Part shown: positions 22,482 through 31,014 of the stretch, piece by piece
Numbering within the stretch: position 1 is the first letter of the stretch
How the letters are laid out: every line of letters starts with the position of its first letter
Virus record (IMG/VR): IMGVR_UViG_3300025652_000008
Location: 1-49,424 of that record
Length of the DNA stretch: 49,424 nt
Source of the DNA: a virus
Strand: one strand, 5' to 3'
Position numbers and translations under genes: made by a program
Notes under the pieces: generated by a model
Seen by the model: only the letters and a program-made list of their open reading frames with translations
Database searches by the model: none
What the model was told of the DNA's origin: nothing

Positions 22482-22744
22482 TATTTGCTATCCTTACTTT
22501 CTAGAGATCTAAGAAATTTTACCGACCATCTGTGAGTAAGCACTCTGTCATGATATTTTGTTGGTATCGCGTCTGCTGCTGGAAATAGGCCATGACTAAG
22601 GATGCTTCTCATGTGTACGTATGTCACGCCAATAATATCCGCTACCTCTCTGGATGTCATTGTTGCATTGTTATTCAAAGATTTAGTCCACTCTGGCATG
22701 GTAAATGTTCTATAACCATTTTTATCATATGCTACTTTTCTCAT
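22481..22744 (-). CDS. Helix-turn-helix regulator candidate, 87 aa
   Basis: TSREVADIIGVTYVHMRSIL (residues ~31-50) reads as a MerR/AlpA-like HTH, followed by a wing-like basic region. It is the first gene leftward of symmetric site 3, so it could act on that site and perhaps the others. Overlaps the next gene by one base. Confidence 0.6.
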   Translation of the reverse strand: MRKVAYDKNGYRTFTMPEWTKSLNNNATMTSREVADIIGVTYVHMRSILSHGLFPAADAIPTKYHDRVLTHRWSVKFLRSLESKDSK

Positions 22745-22765
22745 TTTCTTGCTTCCTTATGTTAG

Positions 22766-22806
22766 TTGACGATTGACAATGTAATTGTTATTAGTTATCT
22801 TGTCAA
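22766..22806. promoter_or_regulatory. Symmetric TTGACG-N29-TGTCAA site 3 (divergent promoter)
   Basis: TTGACG 22766-22771 faces TGTCAA 22801-22806. An extra TTGACA lies at 22773-22778, 17 bp before TATCTT. Leftward: TTGACA, 17 bp, TACATT. The site separates the HTH gene (minus) from the 80-aa gene (plus). Confidence 0.7.
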
Positions 22807-22833
22807 CATCAAATTAAATAAAAGGTTTAGAAA

Positions 22834-23076
22834 ATGAGCAATGTAGAATTAAAAGATTTCGAATCAGCGGTAAAGGTGTTGGTTGCTGGTGGTAGTAAGA
22901 TTAAAGGTAGTGTTATTCATTCGACCAAGTTGCATATGGTTTATGGTGTGCCAGTTGTTGACTGTGTTAAAGGCTCTGGCGCTGGTTGTGCTGGCGCAAC
23001 TGATGACATTAACCGCAATAGTGTTTACTCGTTTAAAGCACGAGTTGAGCGAGCTATTGAGTTTATTAAAGACTAA
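22834..23076 (+). CDS. Hypothetical protein, 80 aa
   Basis: Not recognised. Mixed alpha/beta, with a Gly/Cys loop (CVKGSGAGCAGATDD). It is first rightward of site 3, so likely early. Confidence 0.55.
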   Translation: MSNVELKDFESAVKVLVAGGSKIKGSVIHSTKLHMVYGVPVVDCVKGSGAGCAGATDDINRNSVYSFKARVERAIEFIKD

Positions 23077-23078
23077 AG

Positions 23079-23087
23079 TGCTATAAT
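23079..23087 (+). promoter_or_regulatory. Extended -10 promoter before the membrane-protein genes
   Basis: TGCTATAAT just after the stop of the 80-aa gene, 28 bp before ATG 23115. TTGAGT lies 19 bp upstream of TATAAT. Confidence 0.5.
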
Positions 23088-23114
23088 AAGAACTCACTAA
23101 TAAGAGGATTTATC

Positions 23115-23195
23115 ATGCCAGCTCAGCAACCTGTAAAGGTTAAACATCAGCAGCGTAAAAAAGATGATGACACCAAAGAGGAAAGTCAGGCGTAA
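23115..23195 (+). CDS. Very small charged protein, 26 aa
   Basis: MPAQQPVKVKHQQRKKDDDT plus six residues. A good ribosome site (AAGAGGA). Highly hydrophilic; short charged proteins like this occur beside phage neck genes. Function unknown. Confidence 0.5.
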   Translation: MPAQQPVKVKHQQRKKDDDTKEESQA

Positions 23196-23212
23196 CTTCC
23201 TGATTTAATCTA

Positions 23213-23713
23213 ATGGAAAACATTATTGCAATGATCGCTATTACAGCGGTCATTTTTTTATCTAAGCAAAAATTCATACCAATAATTATACTGGCTTACT
23301 ATGCTGCGTATTTATTGGTTGAGTATGCATCGTTTAGCATTATAAGAGATCTTTCCTTGAATATCACGGCAGGAAAGATTGAAGCAATAGTCTACTACAC
23401 ATCATCATCAGCCATTGAACTTCTAATCATCATTGCGCTATGCATTAACACCAATAAGTATAAGAAAGTCGGCATTATCTATGCAGTCTTTGTGCTTACA
23501 TCAATGATATTTAACGCAACTCAAGCTGTTAGCATGTCGATAGAATCAAACTGGTTTGTTAATTTTTATACAATTAGACAGCAAATTGCGATACCATTAG
23601 ATATAATATTTGCGATTCTAGGGAGTGATAACTTTGTCAGTCGAAAATTTTATATCACTCTTAATAATAGCAGTGATGGTAACAATGCTGATAATCGCAA
23701 TAACCCTGATTAA
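23213..23713 (+). CDS. Multi-span membrane protein, 166 aa
   Basis: Four or five hydrophobic segments (about 2-16, 20-36, 65-79, 86-105, 124-138) and an Asn/Ser-rich tail. No family recognised. It lies between the early cassette and the neck genes, with two other membrane-type genes downstream. Superinfection exclusion or lysis control are possible roles. Confidence 0.65.
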   Translation: MENIIAMIAITAVIFLSKQKFIPIIILAYYAAYLLVEYASFSIIRDLSLNITAGKIEAIVYYTSSSAIELLIIIALCINTNKYKKVGIIYAVFVLTSMIFNATQAVSMSIESNWFVNFYTIRQQIAIPLDIIFAILGSDNFVSRKFYITLNNSSDGNNADNRNNPD

Positions 23714-23798
23714 ATTAACAAAGGTGTTTCGTAATGACTGCCGAGAAGATTGCCCAAATAGAAGCCAAGCAAGCCGCACAAGAAAGAATGATATCTGA
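23634..23798 (+). CDS. Possible hidden membrane peptide, TTG start, 54 aa
   Basis: The frame starts at TTG with GGGAG about 9 bases upstream. It has one strong membrane segment (FISLLIIAVMVTMLIIAITL) and a basic, Cys-containing tail. It overlaps both neighbours in a different frame. The unusual start lowers certainty. Confidence 0.4.
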   Translation: MSVENFISLLIIAVMVTMLIIAITLIKLTKVFRNDCREDCPNRSQASRTRKNDI

Positions 23799-24096
23799 TG
23801 TTGTACTCTCGCTAAGGGAGGTTGGTAATCGGATGTCAGAGTCTACTACGGCATTGCTAGAGAATACTATTGAGCAGCGACATTCAAGAGAAGCTATTGC
23901 GCGTGTTCATGATAGACTAGACAGGCATGATGTTGAGTTAAAATCTATCAACCAAAGCAACGATAGAAACCAGCCACTAATTGACCTGATGCGATCAATG
24001 TATAACAAGGTTATTATGATGATTATTGGCGTGATGATTACGTCATCAATTGCTGTTGCTGGTGCTGGTTACGTACTTACTAAAGGGTTACATTAA
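23734..24096 (+). CDS. Coiled-coil protein with C-terminal membrane anchor, 120 aa
   Basis: Residues 1-85 form a long charged helix/coiled coil (EKIAQIEAKQAAQERMISDV); residues 92-114 are a membrane segment (KVIMMIIGVMITSSIAVAGA). The layout is like XhlA-type lysis or tail-associated proteins. It overlaps the next gene by one base. Confidence 0.6.
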   Translation: MTAEKIAQIEAKQAAQERMISDVVLSLREVGNRMSESTTALLENTIEQRHSREAIARVHDRLDRHDVELKSINQSNDRNQPLIDLMRSMYNKVIMMIIGVMITSSIAVAGAGYVLTKGLH

Positions 24097-24494
24097 TGGC
24101 AATTACAATTACAGTCGAGCAAGTGCGCGAGTTTATGGGGCCTGATTATGCAGACGTACCCACATCAACAATCGAGACTTACATTTGTTTAGTTAACAAA
24201 ATGGATGATTGTTTGGATGTAAACTATCTTGATGATACCTGCACACAAACAGCAATTAAATTAAATGCAATCGGCCACTTTACCGCGATTGGTTCTGGTC
24301 GGGTGATTAAATCACAAAGCGCTCCGTCTGGTGCAAGTCGTTCATTTGAATATATGAATAAGGTCGAAGGGCTTAAAATGACTGCTCAAGGCCGAATACT
24401 TGAAATGGTTGACAGTGCTGGATGCTTTAATAGTTTATTCCCTAGCGGCTCATTTGGGGTCGTTGGCTTAGGTCGTAAGTGTAAGGATTACTAA
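24096..24494 (+). CDS. Head-tail adaptor (gp6/DUF4054-like)
   Basis: A 132-aa, mostly helical protein that would bind under the portal ring. TVEQVREFMGPDYADVPTST at the N-terminus and AIKLNAIGHFTAIGSGRVIK in the centre match the connector-adaptor type. First of the head-tail joining genes. Confidence 0.65.
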   Translation: MAITITVEQVREFMGPDYADVPTSTIETYICLVNKMDDCLDVNYLDDTCTQTAIKLNAIGHFTAIGSGRVIKSQSAPSGASRSFEYMNKVEGLKMTAQGRILEMVDSAGCFNSLFPSGSFGVVGLGRKCKDY

Positions 24495-24862
24495 TGAGCA
24501 GCATTGCACGTTGGGCTAACACTAATTTACTGACTATTTGGCGTGCTGGTGTGCCTGATAAATTTGGCGCGGCTGTATTTGGCGATCCAGAATATTGCTG
24601 GTGTTCGTATCGTATCGGCGGCAAAGATAGTTATACTGACCAATACGGCGTTGAATTTATGCCAAGCACTATTTATTGGACTGAATTGCTTGAGGAAGAT
24701 AAAGCCACCTTTATAGCCGCTCCGACATTCGGTGATAAAATGGCGCTAGGGTTTTATACTGGATCGCCAATCGATACCGCAGCAGACATTAAGTCGATAA
24801 CGGTTGATGATGCTAGTATGTTTGGATCTGCTGAAATGCCTGATTATGTATTAGGGGTTTAA
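24494..24862 (+). CDS. Head-closure/stopper-like protein, 122 aa
   Basis: A beta-rich protein next in order after the adaptor. WRAGVPDKFGAAVFGDPEYC followed by a FYTGSPIDTAADIKSITVDD segment is typical of small neck proteins. It should plug the connector after packaging. Call rests mostly on gene order and size. Confidence 0.6.
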   Translation: MSSIARWANTNLLTIWRAGVPDKFGAAVFGDPEYCWCSYRIGGKDSYTDQYGVEFMPSTIYWTELLEEDKATFIAAPTFGDKMALGFYTGSPIDTAADIKSITVDDASMFGSAEMPDYVLGV

Positions 24863-24863
24863 T

Positions 24864-25247
24864 ATGCCAGTTAAGGGGGTTGCTCAGTTAAAGCGTAACG
24901 TAGGCAATTGGGTTACGCAAATTGAAGGTGCGCAGACTGAAAAGGTTTTGCTGGCCATCATTATGACTGCTGCTGGTTATGCCAAACTTGAAACTCCTGT
25001 CGATACTGCTGCATTGATAAATAGTTTAGATTACAAGTTAATAAATAACGGCAAAACTGGCGTAGTTTTTTATGGAGCAGGATTTACACCAAAGGGGTTT
25101 AACTACGGTTTGTTTTTGCATAACAATATTGATTGGAGTCCAGTTAAGAAAAAAGATGCTAAGCATCACTTTTTATCAGATGCGTTCGAGTCACCATCAT
25201 ACCAATCAGATTACCAACGAATAATCGTTAACGGGTACAAATTATGA
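24864..25247 (+). CDS. Neck/tail-completion protein (HK97 gp10-like)
   Basis: A 127-aa protein: helix, then TPVDTAALINSLDYKLINNG and the beta segment GKTGVVFYGAGF, the standard layout of gp10-like proteins. It overlaps the tail terminator gene by 4 bp. Confidence 0.7.
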   Translation: MPVKGVAQLKRNVGNWVTQIEGAQTEKVLLAIIMTAAGYAKLETPVDTAALINSLDYKLINNGKTGVVFYGAGFTPKGFNYGLFLHNNIDWSPVKKKDAKHHFLSDAFESPSYQSDYQRIIVNGYKL

Positions 25248-25669
25248 TAATTGAAGAAGATGTTGAACTGATATTGACCGATGGAGGTTTTTTATCAGCG
25301 TTCACTGATTACAACGGCGACACACAACCTGCACCTATATTACAGATTATATCGTTAGATGAAAAAGCCGCTTACGCTCAAGGTAAGCGGATTTTATTAA
25401 TTCGTGAAGGTGGCGGAGGTGGCGGTAGTCGATACGTTCAAAACTCAGGCGTTTCTATTGTTTTTGCTGGACTGCAATCTAAATCTGATGCAGCAATAGT
25501 CAAAGACTTTGCGGATCGCATATTTACGTATCTTTTGGAAACAAGAGAGAAATGCGGTATTATAGGTATTGATCCGCTAACTGGCGCGTCCCCTGTGATG
25601 TATACAGACTTGGGTCGTCCTGTTGTCGAAATACAATGCATCTTAAAAATTGATAGAGGAATAAAATAA
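25244..25669 (+). CDS. Tail terminator protein, 141 aa
   Basis: A tail-to-head joining protein that caps the finished tail tube. It sits between the completion protein and the tail tube gene. A glycine run (REGGGGGGSRYVQ) lies in the loop before the conserved SIVFAG strand. Confidence 0.65.
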   Translation: MIIEEDVELILTDGGFLSAFTDYNGDTQPAPILQIISLDEKAAYAQGKRILLIREGGGGGGSRYVQNSGVSIVFAGLQSKSDAAIVKDFADRIFTYLLETREKCGIIGIDPLTGASPVMYTDLGRPVVEIQCILKIDRGIK

Positions 25670-25670
25670 A

Positions 25671-26159
25671 ATGGCACTAATCCCAAAAGTCTGCGTTGTT
25701 GCGGGTCGTTTTGTCGGCGCGAAAGCAATGGTCGAATACGCTTATGGTTGCGCAGATGTAGATCCAGCAACACTAACATTTTTCCCTGTAATGTCGTTAA
25801 CATCAAAGTCTGATAGTGACTCAGTGCAAACCACTGGCACCCGCACAGACAGCGATTCAGGCGCATACACCCCAACATTTATGACTGGCGCAGAAGGTAC
25901 ATTCCAGTTTGACGGTCTTGTTGATGTTACTGATACTGACATTATCAACTTGCGCTTACAGTTTGAAGTTAACAAAGAAGCTAACGCTGGCCTCTATGGC
26001 TATGTTCGAGTGACTGAGCCAACTGGCGGCTTAACTAAGACCACGTTTACAATGATGAACTCTTTCGATGTTAACTATGACACAGAAAGCGCGTCAACTC
26101 ATAGCATGAGCTTTACTAAGCAAAACAGCATATACAACACTGCTGTTATCACCGCTTAG
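25671..26159 (+). CDS. Major tail tube protein, 162 aa
   Basis: Builds the tail tube by stacking rings around the tape measure. A beta-sandwich pattern with many Thr/Ser/Asp; size and place (before the chaperone and tape-measure genes) fit. A strong terminator follows, as is common after highly expressed tube genes. Confidence 0.72.
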   Translation: MALIPKVCVVAGRFVGAKAMVEYAYGCADVDPATLTFFPVMSLTSKSDSDSVQTTGTRTDSDSGAYTPTFMTGAEGTFQFDGLVDVTDTDIINLRLQFEVNKEANAGLYGYVRVTEPTGGLTKTTFTMMNSFDVNYDTESASTHSMSFTKQNSIYNTAVITA

Positions 26160-26181
26160 CAATCTAAAAGCCTCAAATACC

Positions 26182-26204
26182 AGCCCCTTTATTGGGGCTT
26201 TTTT
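26182..26204 (+). terminator. Terminator after the tail tube gene
   Basis: AGCCCC (26182-26187), loop TTTATT, GGGGCT (26194-26199), then a T-run. Confidence 0.85.
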
Positions 26205-26250
26205 GTATCCGTGATATTATAAAACATTGCAAATAACTAAGAATAAAATC

Positions 26251-26922
26251 ATGCGCACTGAAATTGGGCACTTTTCTATTGAATACAATTCGCACACATA
26301 CGAGTTTTACCCAACATTTAAAAACATGCGTAAACTTTGCGATCCAAAGCAGATGCCTGATTTTTTTAGCGGATTATTTGGTCGCGAAACTCAGCATACT
26401 GCCGATCTTGTTGATAGCGTTGGCGGCAATGTTTACGCGAAAGAGATCGGAAAAAAGCTGATATACAAAAGCATTAATAGAATTTATGAGGATGCTGCAT
26501 TCGTCCTGCAGTGCTGCTGTGACGATGACGTGAGCAAATTAACTGGCTTTGCTTCATATGATAAAGGGCGTAAAGCTTGGCGCTCTGGTGTAATGCATAT
26601 AGACAACGTCTTGAGCATTGCTAGGGCGCTGATTACTCATGGCGTTGTTGGCCAGCCAAAGAAAGGCGACCGCCAATCTAAAGGCAAGCCCACTGATACG
26701 ATAGACGTTTATGATTATGTTGAGAATGCTATAACTCATTTAGATGTATCATATGAACGCGCAGAGATGCTGACCAAAACAGAATATGACAGGCTGCTTG
26801 ATAAGAAATATCCAGACGCTAAGAAACAAAAAACCATGCCGACACTTGAAGAGCACAAACACAACATTCAAGTACTGAAAGAAATTAACGCAAGACGAGA
26901 AGCAGCAAAAGGGGCGAAATAA
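26251..26922 (+). CDS. Tail assembly chaperone (DUF6246-like)
   Basis: A 223-aa protein between tube and tape measure. MRTEIGHFSIEYNSHTYEFY and NMRKLCDPKQMPDFF start it; the C-terminus is Lys-rich and helical. Such proteins keep the tape measure soluble before tube assembly. I see no second overlapping frame of the G/GT type. The stop overlaps the tape-measure start. Confidence 0.7.
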   Translation: MRTEIGHFSIEYNSHTYEFYPTFKNMRKLCDPKQMPDFFSGLFGRETQHTADLVDSVGGNVYAKEIGKKLIYKSINRIYEDAAFVLQCCCDDDVSKLTGFASYDKGRKAWRSGVMHIDNVLSIARALITHGVVGQPKKGDRQSKGKPTDTIDVYDYVENAITHLDVSYERAEMLTKTEYDRLLDKKYPDAKKQKTMPTLEEHKHNIQVLKEINARREAAKGAK

Positions 26923-29201
26923 TGGCTGGTGAGAATTTAGGTACGGTTTTTTATGAAGTTCATGCCGATGTAACAACGGTTAGTGATGCAAAAACAGCGG
27001 TTGCATCATCCACAAAGTCGATGGTTAATAACTTCAAAGGCGTTGACACTCAAGTTACAAAAATGTCGTCATCAGTAAAGTCTGGTATGAATAATGTTAG
27101 CCGTGGAGCTGGTCAAGCTGGTATTCAGATCCAACAATTTATTGGTCAGGTTCAGGGCGGGCAGAGTGCAATTCTTGCATTTTCACAGCAATCAACCGAT
27201 TTAGGTTTTGTGCTTGGATTTCCTTTGGCGGGCGCTATTGCTGGTATAGCGGCCTCACTGGCTGGCATATTATTACCTGCATTATTCAAAGCCAATGATG
27301 CTGCTGATAAATTAGAGAAATCAATTGAGCGAGTTAGTGCAATTGCAACGCTAAGCGTTGATGGCGTTGTGACATTTGGTGATGCAGTTTTAGAACTTTC
27401 TAGGTATTCAGAAGAAGCATCAAATCAACTAATAAAACTAGCTATTGAGCAAAATGAAATATCAAAAATAAAAGCTGGTGAAGCGCTTTATGAGTCATTG
27501 AAAAATGTCAGCTCATTAGGTGGTTATACTAGACAGGCCCAAGAGCTTAGAGATATTGGCAAGGCTGCTGAATTATCTGATGGTCAAATAGTTGCCCTTG
27601 CAGGAACCACAAACAAACTGACAGGGGTAAAGCTTGATCCTTTATCAAATGCTTATCGTGATGCTGGTAAAAGTGTTTTATATCTGCAAACTGCTGTAGA
27701 GGATTTCAAGAAAACTCAAAATGAAGCAACAGCAAAAAATCTTTTACATGCGCTTGATGGAATAAAAGTTAATGGTAAGTTTGCTACTGATGAAGCTCGC
27801 GACTTGGCCAGTGAAGTATTCAAGCTAACAACTGCATTTTTTAAGGGTGAAGACCTAAGCCAAAAGTTAGCAAAAGGGCTTGGAACTGTTCAAACATCAG
27901 CTAATGAACTTGTTAGCTCTTTACAGATGCAAGTTCAAACGCTTGGCGCGTCAGACAGGGCTATTGCATTGCATATGGCTTCACTTAGGGGCGCTACACA
28001 AGCTCAATTTGATGAAATCAATGCTGCTTATGATGCTATTGAGGCTCATGATAAAAATGAAGCATCAGTTAAGCGTCTTGCATCAGAAGAACAAACTCTT
28101 GCTGATCAAAGAAAGCGAAATGCTGACGCTTATAATAAGCAAATGTTTGATCAATTTATTGCTGAAGAAAAACAAGCTCAAGCTGAAAGAGATAGAAAAA
28201 AAGCTAGAGGTGAAACAGTTACTGCTGGAGTAACTAGTTTAGCTGCTAGTCCACTTGCTAAATTACAAGCTGAGCAAAAGTCTAAGTATGATTTAATTGC
28301 TGAATATGAAGAACTGGAAACCGCCAATCATCAAATAGCTGTTGATGCTAGGGCTGCGGCGGATCGCGAATACGAAGCTAATAAAATGGCTGCACTTGAA
28401 CAGATGTTTGTTAATGAAAGTGAAATGAACGCTTTGATAATAGGGTCTCTTGACAGCCTACAATCAGCATCAACTAACGTCTTTAGCGGGTTATTGTCTC
28501 AGACAATGACGGCAAAAGAGGCTGTTTCAGCATTTTCAAACGCCATTGTTAATGAGCTTATTGGATCGCTGGTTAGCGTTGGCTTGCAATATGTTAAAAA
28601 CGCTATCATTAGTCAATCAGCAGATAAGGCAATGTTGACATCTCAGCTTGCAACCAAGGCAGCAGCGGCAACAGCGCACACGGCAGCAGTTGCAGCAACT
28701 GTCACTGAATTGGTTGCGCTTGGTGCTGCTGGAGCATTTGCATCAACTGCAGCGATCCCAATTGTCGGACTAGGACTAGCTCCTGCTGCATCAGCAACAG
28801 CCGCGGGGGCGATTGGCGCTATTGGTTCTGCAGCTATAGCTGCGGCTCCTATTGCTGGAATGCGCTTATACGGCGGTTACACTGCGCCCAATAGCATGTA
28901 TAAAGTAAACGAAAACGGCAAAGCTGAAATGTTCAGCGATGGCAAAAATGATTTCTTGATGACTGGCAGCAGTGGCGGCAAGGTAACGAGCGCAAGTGAT
29001 TTAGGTGGTAGTCAGCCAGTGATCAACATCACAACAGTCAATAACGCATCAGGAACTGATGTGCAAGTGCAGCAATCAACTTCTAACGGTCAAACAGACA
29101 TTAAGTTTATCATTGATACTGTTGCGGGAAATATCGCATCAGGCGGAAAGGTAAGAACTGCAATTACGCGATCAACATCAGCAAAAAACAAGGTGGTTTA
29201 A
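26922..29201 (+). CDS. Tape measure protein, 759 aa
   Basis: Sets tail length and is ejected with DNA. It has an N-terminal helical part, a hydrophobic stretch (FPLAGAIAGIAASLAGILLP, about 104-123), a long charged coiled-coil middle and an Ala/Gly-rich hydrophobic C-terminal region (~590-650). By the usual 1.5 angstrom per residue rule the tail would be roughly 110 nm. Longest gene of the tail but one. Confidence 0.85.
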   Translation: MAGENLGTVFYEVHADVTTVSDAKTAVASSTKSMVNNFKGVDTQVTKMSSSVKSGMNNVSRGAGQAGIQIQQFIGQVQGGQSAILAFSQQSTDLGFVLGFPLAGAIAGIAASLAGILLPALFKANDAADKLEKSIERVSAIATLSVDGVVTFGDAVLELSRYSEEASNQLIKLAIEQNEISKIKAGEALYESLKNVSSLGGYTRQAQELRDIGKAAELSDGQIVALAGTTNKLTGVKLDPLSNAYRDAGKSVLYLQTAVEDFKKTQNEATAKNLLHALDGIKVNGKFATDEARDLASEVFKLTTAFFKGEDLSQKLAKGLGTVQTSANELVSSLQMQVQTLGASDRAIALHMASLRGATQAQFDEINAAYDAIEAHDKNEASVKRLASEEQTLADQRKRNADAYNKQMFDQFIAEEKQAQAERDRKKARGETVTAGVTSLAASPLAKLQAEQKSKYDLIAEYEELETANHQIAVDARAAADREYEANKMAALEQMFVNESEMNALIIGSLDSLQSASTNVFSGLLSQTMTAKEAVSAFSNAIVNELIGSLVSVGLQYVKNAIISQSADKAMLTSQLATKAAAATAHTAAVAATVTELVALGAAGAFASTAAIPIVGLGLAPAASATAAGAIGAIGSAAIAAAPIAGMRLYGGYTAPNSMYKVNENGKAEMFSDGKNDFLMTGSSGGKVTSASDLGGSQPVINITTVNNASGTDVQVQQSTSNGQTDIKFIIDTVAGNIASGGKVRTAITRSTSAKNKVV

Positions 29202-30098
29202 ATGACTTGCGTATTAGGTGTCAATTGGCCTGAGATATTACCAAGCTGCGAGACCGCTACAAAGTCTCGCAGCCAGCCGAGCGGGTTTCAGTTTAATGAT
29301 TTAAACTCTGGCACGCCATTTTTGCAAATGGTCACTACTGATATGCCAACTCTATGGGATGTGACTTTTAAATTTACGCGCGATCATGCGCGTATATTTG
29401 CGTTATGGCTAGATCAGAATAATGTGCAAACTAACCCTTACTGGTTTGATTTTCCTATTCAGATTGAGTCTGGGTTAACGACTCAAAGTGTTAAGTTTGT
29501 CGGTTATCCGCAAAACACTAATCAAGACGGTGGCGTATTTACATACAATGCAAAGATGCTTGCTAAGGCATTAGTCGGTACTGATACGGTTAGCCCCATT
29601 ATTGGCGTGACAGTTGATGCTGATTGGCCGAGTGTTTTGCCATCTTGCGAGACACAAACAAAGTCACGCAATCAACCAGAAGGGTTTAAATTAAATGACG
29701 TTACGCAATCGGCAATAAAGCAAGAATTTTTCTCCGCTGACTTACCTACCGTTTGGGATGTTACATTTAAATTCACCCGTGAAAATGCACGGCTATTTAC
29801 ATTTTGGTTAGCCGAAAATGGACTAAGGAATCAATCAAAGTGGTTTAAATTTCCTATACAACTTGAGGAAGGGTTAACTACTCAAGAAGTCAGGTTTTTA
29901 GATTACCCGCAAGCAACAGGGCATGATGGTGATGCATTCAGTTATTCAGCTAAAATTATGTCTCGTGATATAGTAAGCAAGGATAAAGAATGTCCAGAAG
30001 GGACTATTTATATCATCATGAATAAAAACTGTAATACGACATTTGCCAAAGCAGCTCAATGCTTTGATGATGCGTTAAATATTGGATGGCCGTCATAA
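29202..30098 (+). CDS. Minor tail protein with internal duplication, 298 aa
   Basis: Two copies of a ~113-residue domain. Copy 1 (9-120) has WPEILPSCETATKSRSQP and PTLWDVTFKFTRDHARIF. Copy 2 (141-253) has WPSVLPSCETQTKSRNQP and PTVWDVTFKFTRENARLF. A Cys-containing tail follows. Probably part of the distal tail ring next to the tape measure. Confidence 0.72.
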   Translation: MTCVLGVNWPEILPSCETATKSRSQPSGFQFNDLNSGTPFLQMVTTDMPTLWDVTFKFTRDHARIFALWLDQNNVQTNPYWFDFPIQIESGLTTQSVKFVGYPQNTNQDGGVFTYNAKMLAKALVGTDTVSPIIGVTVDADWPSVLPSCETQTKSRNQPEGFKLNDVTQSAIKQEFFSADLPTVWDVTFKFTRENARLFTFWLAENGLRNQSKWFKFPIQLEEGLTTQEVRFLDYPQATGHDGDAFSYSAKIMSRDIVSKDKECPEGTIYIIMNKNCNTTFAKAAQCFDDALNIGWPS

Positions 30099-30595
30099 TG
30101 AATCAATTTTTTGAAACTCGTGAGCGAAAGATACGCTATGAAACTATAGAAATCTATCATCCAGCAATAGGCACTATCCGCTACGTCAATAAACAATTTA
30201 TTGATAAGCAGTTTACTATTGAAGCTGGTGCAAGCCGTGACGCAGGGCTAACTGTAACCTTTACTGCTGGTAATTTTACAGTCCAGCCTCCTAACGTAAG
30301 CGAAGATGGAGTTGCATCAATGACGGTGCAGCTAGGGCGTATTGGGACATTGATAAAGCAGGAATTAAAATCAATCCGCGATTACTCAATATTAAACCCT
30401 AACACAACGCCTGCTGAATTTGTTTACCGTGAATATGTTGATAATGTTCCGAGCATATTCAATTCATGGATCGGTGCTATAACAATCGAGGGCGATTCGG
30501 TTGCTATAACTGCAAGTGATGACAATCCAGCATCTATTAGCGTGGCAACGCGTTACTTGTCGCAAAATTTCCCAGGCTTGAGGGTGATTATATGA
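30098..30595 (+). CDS. Minor tail protein (DUF1833-like), 165 aa
   Basis: Beta-rich, starting MNQFFETRERKIRYETIEIY. The ATG overlaps the stop of the gene upstream (TAATG). Position between the distal-tail and NlpC/P60 genes matches tail-tip proteins of the DUF1833 type. Confidence 0.7.
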   Translation: MNQFFETRERKIRYETIEIYHPAIGTIRYVNKQFIDKQFTIEAGASRDAGLTVTFTAGNFTVQPPNVSEDGVASMTVQLGRIGTLIKQELKSIRDYSILNPNTTPAEFVYREYVDNVPSIFNSWIGAITIEGDSVAITASDDNPASISVATRYLSQNFPGLRVII

Positions 30596-31014
30596 TGGCT
30601 AAAGAATTTATTGAACATGCAAATGGTAAGCCGTGGGCTAATCGTGCTTGCGGCCCATCGTCATATGATTGCTGGGGGTTGGTTATTGCATCGTTTAAAG
30701 AGATCGAAGGTATTACTCTACCAGAAATAGCTTCATACTTGGATTATAGTCCGACGAGTGGAGCTGGGCATGACGGCATAAATATCGTTAAGACTGAAAT
30801 ATCGACAGGAGCTCACGGTGACATAATGCTGATGTTTGATGATAATGGGAACTTTCAGCACGTAGGTAGGGTTTTTTATGGATCAGTGCTGCACGCTTGG
30901 GGTCATGGTGATGACGGTACAGGGCAAGTAAAATTTGATAGAATAAGCTTACTAAAACGATTATATAAAAACAAAGTGGAGTTTAGACGCTATGCCTATC
31001 ATTGTTCGATTTAA
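30592..31014 (+). CDS. NlpC/P60 tail peptidase, 140 aa
   Basis: A Cys peptidase of the tail tip that would open peptidoglycan during entry. SYDCWGLV carries Cys27; QHVGRV carries His90, and HAWG (101-104) is also near the active site. It overlaps the tail-tip gene by 23 bp. Confidence 0.82.
   Translation: MMAKEFIEHANGKPWANRACGPSSYDCWGLVIASFKEIEGITLPEIASYLDYSPTSGAGHDGINIVKTEISTGAHGDIMLMFDDNGNFQHVGRVFYGSVLHAWGHGDDGTGQVKFDRISLLKRLYKNKVEFRRYAYHCSI

Noticed and set aside
25438-25878. 146-aa minus frame across the tail terminator and tail tube genes
   Set aside because: Antisense to two tail genes with good starts and gene order.
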